NCBI RefSeq assembly: GCF_900107645.1
Contig: NZ_FNQN01000001.1
Span: 331,390-395,389, forward strand
From: Desulfuromusa kysingii
GTDB taxonomy: Bacteria > Desulfobacterota > Desulfuromonadia > Desulfuromonadales > Geopsychrobacteraceae
Direction of reading: 5' to 3'
DNA: 64,000 nt
The translations under genes and the position numbers were made by a program. Below the pieces are notes generated by a model. That model was not told the origin of the DNA and made no database searches. It worked only from the letters and a program-made list of their open reading frames with translations. This document shows positions 46,819 through 54,743 of this stretch, in pieces; position 1 is the stretch's first letter, and the number at the start of each line of letters is the position of its first letter.

Positions 46819-48129
46819 ATGAGCTCAATAACTTTCAGCGGTCTGGCTTCAGGCTTAGATACCGACTCGATCGTTACATCTCTAATGGAGGTAGAACGTC
46901 AACCGCTTGAGCTGTTGGAAACCGACATCGAGTATTTTGAACTTGAAACGGAAGCTTATGCAGAATTCGATACGTTGCTTGCAAATTTGCGAGATTCGGC
47001 CTCGTCAATGGATTCACTTGACAGCCTGGCCAACTATTCCGCCACTTCCGGTGACAGCTCTCTGTTGATGGCGACGGCCAGCAACTCGGCCATGGCAGGA
47101 ACCTATCATGTTGAAGTGTTGAGTCTTGCTGAAAGTCAGAAAGATGTCAGTGCTGAAGGGTTTGCCGATAGTGATAGTGAACTGCTCAGCGGAACCCTGA
47201 CGATTGGCGAGAACAGCATCGATTACACCGACGTTACCCTTGAAGAACTCAGTGAGATGATTAACGAAGCCGACACCGGTTTGCGCGCCGCAATTATTAA
47301 TGACGGAACCGAGTCGGGTTATCGGTTGACGTTGCGCGGCGAGGAAGCGGGGCAAGCGATTGAAGTTCTGGGCACCGGGAGTATTGCAATTGATACCCTT
47401 AGCAACGGACACACCTATAGTGCCTCACAGGCTCACGTGATTGTCGACAATGTTGACATTTATAGTAACAGCAACACGTTGGACTCGGCCATTCCCGGTC
47501 TGTCGATAGAGCTTTTCGATGCGGAAATTGGTTCCGAAGTCACTTTAACGGTAGCAACTGATACCAGCAAGCTTAGCTCTTCAATCAGTTCTTTCGTCAG
47601 TTCTTTTAATGCGATTGTTCAGTGGATTGATGATGAAGAAGGGAACAGTTGGGCGAATGATTCAGGGATTGTCGGCGCCAAGCGGAAATTACAGAATTTT
47701 TTGACGACGAATGTCTCTGGTTCTGAAAGTTTCAGTAACCTGGTTGAGCTTGGCTTTTCAACCGATTACACCACTGGCTTAATCAGTGTCGACAGTGAAA
47801 CCCTTGATGCTGCTCTAGCCACCGATATGGATGGGGTTCTCGCACTATTTGCCGGCGATGACGAAACTGATGGTATTGCCGATCTCATGTACGCATATCT
47901 CGATTCCGAAACCGACAGCGATGATGGTATTTCCGCCCGTCGTAAAGATTCCAATGACGCCAATATTGATCGGCTTAACAGTCGGATCGAGCTTATGGAA
48001 ATCCGCTTGGAAACGCGGGAGGAGTATCTTCGCGCCCAATTTACCGCGATGGAAACCCTGATGTCTGAAATGGAAACCCAATCAAGTTATTTATCCGAAA
48101 TTTCGGCTCTCAGTTCAAGCTCAGACTAA
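46819..48129 (+). CDS. fliD: flagellar filament cap protein FliD
   Basis: Forms the cap at the filament tip that folds exported flagellin. The 436-aa protein begins with the FliD_N motif ITFSGLASGLDTDSIVTSLM (residues 4-23). It ends with the FliD_C coiled coil (about 385-436: DRLNSRIELMEIRLETREEY, then FTAMETLMSEMETQSSYL). The middle is rich in Ser, Thr and Asp, as for exported axial proteins, and no Cys is evident. GAGGAG lies about 7 nt before the ATG. It opens the operon and is followed by flgD, an unusual neighbour; fliS and fliC are not in the window. Confidence 0.93.
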   Translation: MSSITFSGLASGLDTDSIVTSLMEVERQPLELLETDIEYFELETEAYAEFDTLLANLRDSASSMDSLDSLANYSATSGDSSLLMATASNSAMAGTYHVEVLSLAESQKDVSAEGFADSDSELLSGTLTIGENSIDYTDVTLEELSEMINEADTGLRAAIINDGTESGYRLTLRGEEAGQAIEVLGTGSIAIDTLSNGHTYSASQAHVIVDNVDIYSNSNTLDSAIPGLSIELFDAEIGSEVTLTVATDTSKLSSSISSFVSSFNAIVQWIDDEEGNSWANDSGIVGAKRKLQNFLTTNVSGSESFSNLVELGFSTDYTTGLISVDSETLDAALATDMDGVLALFAGDDETDGIADLMYAYLDSETDSDDGISARRKDSNDANIDRLNSRIELMEIRLETREEYLRAQFTAMETLMSEMETQSSYLSEISALSSSSD

Positions 48130-48151
48130 ACTTTATCTGGAGAAAACACCT

Positions 48152-48814
48152 ATGTCAGTCAGCAGTGTTAGCGACAGCAGCAGCATCAGCACCTACAGCA
48201 GTTCCATCACTGGCAGCAATAGCCTTGGCGAAGAGGACTTTTTGACTCTGCTGGTGGCCCAGCTGGAAAATCAGGATCCCCTTGATCCTCAGGACAATAC
48301 CGAGTTTATCGCTCAGTTAGCACAATTCAGTTCGTTGGAGGCACAGACCAGTACGAATGACAAGCTGGACACTTTGATCGCTGCGCAAAGTAGCAGTGAA
48401 AGGTCGGAAGCTTATTCTCTTCTGGGACAGGAAGTGATCGTCGCCAGCGATAGTTTTTACTTGCAGGGGGAGGACCTGGAAATTGGCTTAAACCTGGCGC
48501 AATCTGCAACCGCTGCCAATCTGAATATTGTCGATGATGATGGCAAGACTGTTGCCAGCTTCTCTTTGAATAACTTGCAGGAAGGCAACAACTTTGTTCC
48601 CTGGGACGGCTGCAACAGTGCAGGAGAACCATTAGCCAAAGGAACCTATCATCTGGATATTGAAGCTTACAACTCTGCCGGACAAACACTTGACAGTCAA
48701 TCGATGATCAAGGTCCGGGTTGATGAGGTGGAGCTCGATTCTTCCGGCAGTATCCTTGTGACTGACGCCGGCGATATCCCGATCAGTGGTGTCTCTTCGG
48801 TGGTGTCATTATGA
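48152..48814 (+). CDS. flgD: flagellar hook assembly (hook cap) protein FlgD
   Basis: Caps the growing hook and is discarded when the hook is complete. The 220-aa protein has a Ser-rich start and then the FlgD_N signature FLTLLVAQLENQDPLDPQDN (about residues 30-49), EFIAQLAQFSSLEAQ, and a C-terminal FlgD Ig-like region (about 105-200) with NFVPWDGCNSAGEPLAKGTY. GGAG lies about 9 nt before the start. Its stop overlaps the next start (ATGA), so the two are coupled. Confidence 0.95.
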   Translation: MSVSSVSDSSSISTYSSSITGSNSLGEEDFLTLLVAQLENQDPLDPQDNTEFIAQLAQFSSLEAQTSTNDKLDTLIAAQSSSERSEAYSLLGQEVIVASDSFYLQGEDLEIGLNLAQSATAANLNIVDDDGKTVASFSLNNLQEGNNFVPWDGCNSAGEPLAKGTYHLDIEAYNSAGQTLDSQSMIKVRVDEVELDSSGSILVTDAGDIPISGVSSVVSL

Positions 48815-49092
48815 AAGGGGCCGCATTGCACAACAATATCGAAGTGAGTTTTTCCTGGCATGCCCGACAACGGCTGGAACAACGGCAATTGGACCTTTCT
48901 GAACAGGAACTCGATCGACTGGAAAAAGCCGTGGGTGCTCTTAGCCGCAAAGGAGGCAAGCTGTCTCTGGTGCTGCTGGATCAACTGGCAATGTTAGTCA
49001 GCATCGTCAATCGACGGGTGATCACTGTCGCCGGTCAAGAACAGTTGGAACAAAACGTTTTTACCAATATTGACAGCGCTGCTGTCGCCTGA
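48811..49092 (+). CDS. flagellar operon protein of TIGR02530 type
   Basis: A 93-aa protein of the small family usually found between flgD and flgE. It shows VSFSWHARQRLEQRQLDLSE (about residues 11-30), LEKAVGALSRKGGKLSLVLL, a hydrophobic VSIVNRRVITVAG strand pair and a final NVFTNIDSAAV, which are the conserved positions of that family. The function is unestablished; a cytoplasmic assembly or regulatory role in hook export is inferred from its constant position. It overlaps flgD by 4 bp and precedes flgE by 31 nt. Confidence 0.85.
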   Translation: MKGAALHNNIEVSFSWHARQRLEQRQLDLSEQELDRLEKAVGALSRKGGKLSLVLLDQLAMLVSIVNRRVITVAGQEQLEQNVFTNIDSAAVA

Positions 49093-49123
49093 AGCTGTTT
49101 AACCACAGGCATCGGAGGAATAG

Positions 49124-50395
49124 ATGGGACTTACAAGCACACTTTATACTGGAATTAGTGGTTTGCAGGCTAATTCTGAAGCAATGAGCGTAACCGGCAA
49201 CAATATCTCTAACAGCAATACGATCGGTTTTAAATCGAGCAGCACCCTTTTTTCCGATGTGTTATCCGCCAGCATTTCCAGCGCCAGTGGTGATTCGCAA
49301 GTGGGACGGGGGACGCAAATTGCAACGGTTCAGACCAGTTTCAGTCAAGGTTCGTTCCAAAGTACCTCTAATTCTACTGATTTGGCGATTGAAGGGGACG
49401 GGTTTTTTATGGTCAGTGAAGCCGATTCGAGCGAAACTCTCTATACGCGCAACGGTTCTCTGAGTTTTGATGCCGATGGCTATCTGGTCAATTCCGAAGG
49501 ATATCGGGTGCAAGGGAAGTCATTTGATGCCAACGATGAACTAGTTGGTGGAGATCCAAGCGATATTCAGGTGAATATTAATAATCAGATCCCAGCTCAA
49601 CAAACCGGTTCATTAACATTGACGACCAATCTGGATGCAGATTCATCCGTGGTCGGTCCCTTTGATATCAGTGATCCGGATAGCACCTCCAACTATTCCA
49701 CCTCGACTCAGATCTACGATTCCCTGGGGAATACGCATCTCGCAACCACATACTTTTCTATGACTGCAGATCAAAGTTGGGAGTGGCACACCGCAGTCGA
49801 TAGCTCTGAATTGGATACTTCCGTTGCCGGTGTGGATGCCCTGACGGAAATCGGCAGCGGCACTTTGAGCTTCGATAGCTCCGGCAATCTTGTCACCGGC
49901 TCAACGGCGGTAACGACTGCGGGTTCGTTGGTTTGGAATAACGGTTCGGATGCCACCCAGCAGATTGATATGACCTTTAATACGACTCAGTACAGCAGTA
50001 ATTCGGTCGTCATCTCACAGAGCCAGGATGGATATGCTCCTGGGGAGGTTGTCCAAGTCAACATCGACAATAGTGGAACCGTCACTGCCAGCTATTCAAA
50101 TGGTGCCAGCATCGATGTCGCTATGTTGACTCTGGCAACGTTTACAAATGCCAGCGGACTAAGTAAAGAAGGGGGGAGTTTGTATGCAGAAACATCCAGT
50201 TCTGGTGAACCCAGTGTTGGTACCTCTGGCGCATCTCAGGGGTATATCTACACCAACAGCCTGGAGTTGTCGAATGTCGATTTGGCCGCAGAGTTTGTCG
50301 ATCTGATCACGATTCAAAATGGTTATTCCGCTTCCTCGAAGGTTATCACGACGACTGATGAAATGTTGCAGGAAGTGATTAGTCTCATCCGGTAA
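49124..50395 (+). CDS. flgE: flagellar hook protein FlgE
   Basis: Main subunit of the hook. The 423-aa protein starts MGLTSTLYTGISGLQANSEA with the rod/hook N-terminal motif NNISNSNTIGFKSS (about residues 26-39). It has QGSFQSTSNSTDLAIEGDGF (about 75-94), the central FlgE domain (about 165-330) with STSTQIYDSLGNTHLATTYF, and the C-terminal helix ending VDLITIQNGYSASSKVITTT (near residue 390). Length is typical. GGAGG lies about 7 nt before the ATG. It is followed by the flgN-like gene. Confidence 0.95.
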   Translation: MGLTSTLYTGISGLQANSEAMSVTGNNISNSNTIGFKSSSTLFSDVLSASISSASGDSQVGRGTQIATVQTSFSQGSFQSTSNSTDLAIEGDGFFMVSEADSSETLYTRNGSLSFDADGYLVNSEGYRVQGKSFDANDELVGGDPSDIQVNINNQIPAQQTGSLTLTTNLDADSSVVGPFDISDPDSTSNYSTSTQIYDSLGNTHLATTYFSMTADQSWEWHTAVDSSELDTSVAGVDALTEIGSGTLSFDSSGNLVTGSTAVTTAGSLVWNNGSDATQQIDMTFNTTQYSSNSVVISQSQDGYAPGEVVQVNIDNSGTVTASYSNGASIDVAMLTLATFTNASGLSKEGGSLYAETSSSGEPSVGTSGASQGYIYTNSLELSNVDLAAEFVDLITIQNGYSASSKVITTTDEMLQEVISLIR

Positions 50396-50419
50396 TAAAA
50401 GAGAGTAGGAGCTTGAACC

Positions 50420-50773
50420 ATGGAACAGGATCTAACCCAGAATCTGATGCAATTGGAGAAGTTGATCATGCAAGAACGATGCTTTGCTTGCACAATGAAA
50501 ATTGCTGGCCTGCAGCAGATACAGCAAGAAAAGAAGCAGCTAATCGATGAGATTAGAGCGTTAGATGGTCAGTGCAGTGTCGAACAAAAACAGGTTGCCG
50601 GGCGTCTCCGTGATGAAAATCGGCGGAATGCCCAGCTGCTCTACACCTGTCTTAATTATTTGCGACAGGCGATGCATAACTGTACCCGGCAATTGACACC
50701 GACGAGTTATGGCTGTTTCGGTAACAGTCTCCAATCGACGCCGTCTGGTCTGCTGTTAACGGGGAGAATCTAA
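50420..50773 (+). CDS. flgN: FlgN-like export chaperone
   Basis: A 117-aa cytoplasmic protein, probably the chaperone for FlgK and FlgL, whose genes follow directly. It is mainly amphipathic helix (residues 1-90, rich in Glu, Gln and Lys) with a short tail YGCFGNSLQSTPSGLLLTGRI-like pattern: Y-G-x-x-G, a spacer, then L-G-R-I, as seen at the end of FlgN proteins. Sequence similarity within this family is low, so the call depends on length, helix content and position. The gene ends 2 nt before flgK. Two Cys near residue 41 are unusual. Confidence 0.72.
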   Translation: MEQDLTQNLMQLEKLIMQERCFACTMKIAGLQQIQQEKKQLIDEIRALDGQCSVEQKQVAGRLRDENRRNAQLLYTCLNYLRQAMHNCTRQLTPTSYGCFGNSLQSTPSGLLLTGRI

Positions 50774-50775
50774 CT

Positions 50776-52173
50776 ATGAGTGGTCTCAGTTCAGCGTTGA
50801 ATATTGGCAGCACCGGGCTCTCCAGTAATCAGAAAGGCATCGAAGTCAGCGGGAACAATGTCGCTAATGCAAACACGCTCGGCTATTCGAAGCAGACCCT
50901 GGAACTGAGTTCGACACCGACGTTGCAGTTTAACGGACAGATGATCGGTCAGGGAACAGTGGTGAGCAATATCACCCGTGAAGGGAATAGCTTTGTGACG
51001 AAACAGCTGATCAGTAAAAATGCTGATTATGGTGAATCCGAAGCCAAAACCATCCCCCTGGCTGAGGTGGAGCGCATTGTCGGCATTGACGATAGCAGTA
51101 TTGCTAACGACATCGATGAATTTTTTGATGCCTGGCAGGAGCTCAGCACCGATCCTTCTGGTGATTTGCAGCGTCAACAAGTCATGCAGATGGGAGAGAT
51201 GCTGGCCAATAATTTCCAAGGGATGGTCAGCGATCTGGATGAGGCAATGCAGGGGATCGATGAAAGTTTGGAAGGAAACATGGTGAATCTGAATCGACAA
51301 CTCGAAGAGCTTGCCGATCTGAATGTCCAGATTGCCTCCGCAGAATCGACCGGAATCTCATCAAATGCGTTGCGTGATCAGCGCGAATTATTGTTACAGG
51401 AGGTCTCAGAATCAGCGGGCATTACTTACTATGAGGAAGCCAACGGCATGGTGTCTGTACAGTTAGCAAGCGGACTGCCTCTGGTAACTGCTGACGTTGT
51501 CAGCACCATTTCTACGAGTGGAATGTCCGGATCATTGCAATTTACCTTGACCAACGGCAGCATGACAACATCCTTAGACAGTACGGACTTCGGCGGGGAA
51601 ATTCATGGTTTGCTTGATTTGCGTGATAATTATATCCCCGCGCTCAAAGATGACCTCGATTTGCTCGCTTATGAATTGGCCGAAGCCGTTAACGGTGTCC
51701 ACACCGGCGGTGTCGATGCTAACGGCGACTCCGGCGTTGATTTCTTCAGTTATAGCAGTACCGGTTCTGATCCCTGGAGTGGGGCGGCTTCCACCTTGAG
51801 CATGAATTTGACCACGACCTCTCAGGTTGCCGCTGGAACTATTGCCAGTCCGGATCATCAGCCGGGCGATAACAGCAATACTTTGAATATGGTCGCCCTG
51901 CAAAGCCAAACTTTGGTCAATGGTACGAGCACCTTCACCGAGTATTACGCCAAAATTGCGGCAGATGTCGGGTTGGAAGTCAGTCAGAATGATCTGACTT
52001 TGGCCAGTGCTGAAGATGCCCTGGTCCAGATGCAGAACATGCGTGATGCTATTGCTGGTGTCTCTATTGATGAAGAGATGCTGCTGTTAACTCAGTATCA
52101 AACCGGTTATGAAGCCGCCGCCAAGTATCTCAGTACTGTAGATGAAATGCTTGATACCTTGATGAGTATGTAA
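50776..52173 (+). CDS. flgK: flagellar hook-filament junction protein FlgK
   Basis: Hook-associated protein 1. The 465-aa protein begins SGLSSALNIGSTGLSSNQKG with the motif SGNNVANANTLGYSKQTLEL (about residues 26-45), and has TREGNSFVTKQLISKNADYG (about 69-88), a D0/D1 helix region with QLEELADLNVQIASAESTG, and the C-terminal helix SIDEEMLLLTQYQTGYEAAA (about 433-452). All match FlgK, and the length is in the usual range. It follows flgN closely and precedes flgL by 11 nt. Confidence 0.95.
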   Translation: MSGLSSALNIGSTGLSSNQKGIEVSGNNVANANTLGYSKQTLELSSTPTLQFNGQMIGQGTVVSNITREGNSFVTKQLISKNADYGESEAKTIPLAEVERIVGIDDSSIANDIDEFFDAWQELSTDPSGDLQRQQVMQMGEMLANNFQGMVSDLDEAMQGIDESLEGNMVNLNRQLEELADLNVQIASAESTGISSNALRDQRELLLQEVSESAGITYYEEANGMVSVQLASGLPLVTADVVSTISTSGMSGSLQFTLTNGSMTTSLDSTDFGGEIHGLLDLRDNYIPALKDDLDLLAYELAEAVNGVHTGGVDANGDSGVDFFSYSSTGSDPWSGAASTLSMNLTTTSQVAAGTIASPDHQPGDNSNTLNMVALQSQTLVNGTSTFTEYYAKIAADVGLEVSQNDLTLASAEDALVQMQNMRDAIAGVSIDEEMLLLTQYQTGYEAAAKYLSTVDEMLDTLMSM

Positions 52174-52184
52174 GGAGAATCAGA

Positions 52185-53060
52185 ATGAAAATTACCCAGA
52201 TGGCAACCTATCGTAGCCTGCAATATAATTTAGGAAAGAACAGCGATAGCCTGAACAAGCTTTATGAGCAAGCAGCGACTGGAAAACAGCTGGAGCGTGC
52301 TTCTGATGATCCGTCAGGACTCAGTCCGCTGTTCAGCTCACGCACCCAGATAGAAACATCCGATCGTTATCTGGAGACGATCGCCACAACTCAGGACAAC
52401 TTGGATATCGTTGATGGCTACCTTGACAGCGCCGAAAGTCTCCTTGTCAGAGCTAAGGAAATAGCCATTTACGGGGTCAACGACTCCCTTTCTGATGAAG
52501 ATATGCAAACGTTAGCCGCCGAGGTGGTTCAGTTGCAGAGTGCTCTGCTTGATATCGCCAATGCCAAGGTTGACAGCAAGTATATTTTTGCCGGTTATGC
52601 CGAAACCACTCTGCCATTTAGTGGTGATCCTGTCGTTTATAATGGTACCGATGATCATAAATTGGTTGAAACCAGCGCTGGACAGACAGTACAAACCAAT
52701 TTAACCGGCAACGAAGTTTTTATGGAGCCCGTAGACATGTTCGCGGTTTTAAGTGATTTAGAGGCCGCACTAAGCTCTGCGGATGGCGACGCTGTGGAAG
52801 CTGAACTGGATAATCTGGAAGCCGTTGCCGAACAGGTGCGCAGTAAACAGAGTGAGATGGGCAACATCAACTCCCATCTTGACGACGTCAGCTCACTGAC
52901 CGAAAATATCAAGCTGCAGATGCAGGAACGACTTTCAAGCTATGAAGATGCTGATATCGTTGCCGTGATGACTGGAATCACGCAAGCAGAACAAGCCTAT
53001 GAGGCGGCACTGAGTGTTAGTGCACGAGTGTCGAGTTTATCGATTCTGGATTATCTCTAA
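52185..53060 (+). CDS. flgL: flagellar hook-filament junction protein FlgL
   Basis: Hook-associated protein 3, joining FlgK to flagellin. The 291-aa protein has the flagellin-like N-terminus MKITQMATYRSLQYNLGKNS, the conserved QAATGKQLERASDDPSG (about residues 30-46), NLDIVDGYLDSAESLLVRAK, and a C-terminal helix (about 245-291) with ADIVAVMTGITQAEQAYEAA. AAGGAG lies 8 nt before the ATG. It is the last gene of the operon; 41 bp later it meets the convergent GGDEF gene, with no clear terminator between. Confidence 0.94.
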   Translation: MKITQMATYRSLQYNLGKNSDSLNKLYEQAATGKQLERASDDPSGLSPLFSSRTQIETSDRYLETIATTQDNLDIVDGYLDSAESLLVRAKEIAIYGVNDSLSDEDMQTLAAEVVQLQSALLDIANAKVDSKYIFAGYAETTLPFSGDPVVYNGTDDHKLVETSAGQTVQTNLTGNEVFMEPVDMFAVLSDLEAALSSADGDAVEAELDNLEAVAEQVRSKQSEMGNINSHLDDVSSLTENIKLQMQERLSSYEDADIVAVMTGITQAEQAYEAALSVSARVSSLSILDYL

Positions 53061-53101
53061 GCATAGCGTTAGGGCAATGCCGTTAACCCTGTGGACAGTG
53101 G

Positions 53102-54430
53102 TTAGCCAGTCACGTCTGGGGCCGATATCCTTCGGGTGAAAGCATTTTCAGCCGAGAAAAAATGAATCTTGTTTTTCCCCGAGTTTTTGGCTGCATACAT
53201 GGCCGCATCAGCATTGCGGATTAAATCAACGGATGTTTTCCCGTCCGTGGGGAACCTGGCAATGCCGACGGATGTCCCGATCCCGATGACGTGACCGTGA
53301 ATCTTCACCGGCTTATTTATCGCGTTGATAATGCGGTGAGCAACATCGGTGATTTCTTCTTCCCCCTTAGGTTTGTGGAGGATAAAAATAAATTCGTCGC
53401 CACCGACACGGGCAACGGTATCTGACTCCCTGACCAAAGACAGCAGTCTTCTCGCAACCTCTTTCAATAAGTCGTCTCCGATATTATGACCAAACTTGTC
53501 GTTGACCGATTTGAACCCGTCAAGGTCAAGAAACATCAGGGCTAAATTGCACTCTTCTCGGTGAGAATTGATAAGTTTTTGGTTTAATCGTTCTATCAGC
53601 AAAGTCCGATTTGGCAAGTCGGTCAGGGCATCATGAAAAGCCAGATGTCTTATGTGTTCATCTTTGTGCCACAAGGCGGTGATGTCGCTAAATACCGATA
53701 CGTAGCGTAGGGGTTCGCCTTCCAGGTCGCGAACCATGCTGATGGTCATACGCTCCAGGTACAGCTCCCCATCCTTGCGGCGATTCCATAGTTCGCCAGT
53801 CCAACGGCTTGTGGTGGTTAGCTCCTCCCACATAGCCGAATAAAACGCGTCATCATGGCGGTTGGATTTAAGAATGCGGGGATTCTGACCAACAGCTTCT
53901 GCTTCGCTGTAGCCGGTTATTTCGGTAAAAGCTGGATTCACCGACAAGATAATTCCGTCAATATCGGTGATTACGACACCATCGAGGGTGTTTTCATAGA
54001 CACATGCGGCTAGCTTGAGTTGTGCCTCCATCTCTTTGAGCTCAGTGACCTCGCTGGCAAGACTCGAAAACCCTTGAACACGACCATCGGCATCAAAATC
54101 GGGGATATAATGTCCAATGATATTTCCCGGTTCTCCGTTAGCTTTTGTGATGGACCGTTCAAAGCGTTGTGGCTCTCCCGCCAGAACAGCATGGATATGT
54201 GGCAGATTCAAAGTAAACAAGCGCTCGCCGGCCAGTTCCACAAATGTGATCCCGATAATTTCATCAGGTTGTTTCCCAAACCACTCTCTATAGGCGTTGT
54301 TGGCATAACGGCAGCATAAATCTTTGTCCCAGTATCCGATCATGTTTTGCGCATCGTCAATGATGGATCTAAGGTGTTGCGAGCTGAGTGCCTGATTGGT
54401 CACATCACCTTTTTTCGTCGTTCCATTCAT
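53102..54430 (-). CDS. PAS-PAS-GGDEF diguanylate cyclase
   Basis: A 442-aa soluble enzyme expected to make c-di-GMP. Two PAS domains (about residues 22-135 and 142-260, the second with the PAC segment GELWNRRKDGELYLERMTIS) precede a complete GGDEF domain (about 270-435). The domain has HDALTDLPNRTLLIERL, FLDLDGFKSVND, and the active site RVGGDEFIFIL. An RESD inhibitory site lies five residues before GGDEF, so product feedback is likely. AAGGAC lies 8 nt before the ATG. It converges with the flagellar operon. Confidence 0.93.
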   Translation of the reverse strand: MNGTTKKGDVTNQALSSQHLRSIIDDAQNMIGYWDKDLCCRYANNAYREWFGKQPDEIIGITFVELAGERLFTLNLPHIHAVLAGEPQRFERSITKANGEPGNIIGHYIPDFDADGRVQGFSSLASEVTELKEMEAQLKLAACVYENTLDGVVITDIDGIILSVNPAFTEITGYSEAEAVGQNPRILKSNRHDDAFYSAMWEELTTTSRWTGELWNRRKDGELYLERMTISMVRDLEGEPLRYVSVFSDITALWHKDEHIRHLAFHDALTDLPNRTLLIERLNQKLINSHREECNLALMFLDLDGFKSVNDKFGHNIGDDLLKEVARRLLSLVRESDTVARVGGDEFIFILHKPKGEEEITDVAHRIINAINKPVKIHGHVIGIGTSVGIARFPTDGKTSVDLIRNADAAMYAAKNSGKNKIHFFSAENAFTRRISAPDVTG

Positions 54431-54743
54431 GTTCTGTCCTTGGAGGGGATAGCTAATGCAACATTGGTTTCTCTTCTAAAAAATAACATATTCCTGCTTT
54501 TGGTGTTAGCGGCCCGCTGTTTTCTTTGCGGTGATATGTTTTTAATCCTTGCCATTTTGGTCAATGGATGGGCTGGCTGCCTAACGGGGCAAGTGCAATG
54601 AAATGGTGCTGAAGTTAACCGGGATGACGGATTTTTAGTGGTGAATCGCAAAAGGTGTGAAGGATATGCAAGCTAAGCGAACAAGCCGATGGTGACAGGT
54701 TGAAAGTGTTTATGATGTTGCGGTTTAAACTAAGGCAGCAATA
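54431..54743. other. gap between the two c-di-GMP genes
   Basis: About 310 bp upstream of the PAS-GGDEF gene and downstream of the GGDEF-EAL gene. The only structure I see is a compact dyad AGCGG-C-CCGCT at 54508-54518. A basic 74-codon minus-strand frame here starts with TTG and has no recognisable features, so I do not call it a gene. No c-di-GMP riboswitch consensus is recognisable. Confidence 0.3.

Noticed and set aside
54530-54610. c-di-GMP (GEMM) riboswitch upstream of the PAS-GGDEF gene
   Set aside because: A CCGCAAAG string on the minus strand recalls the GEMM core, but the flanking conserved bases and helices are absent.
54427-54651. Minus-strand 74-codon frame overlapping the PAS-GGDEF start by 4 bp
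   Set aside because: It starts with TTG, has no ribosome site, is basic and low in complexity, and matches no family I know.
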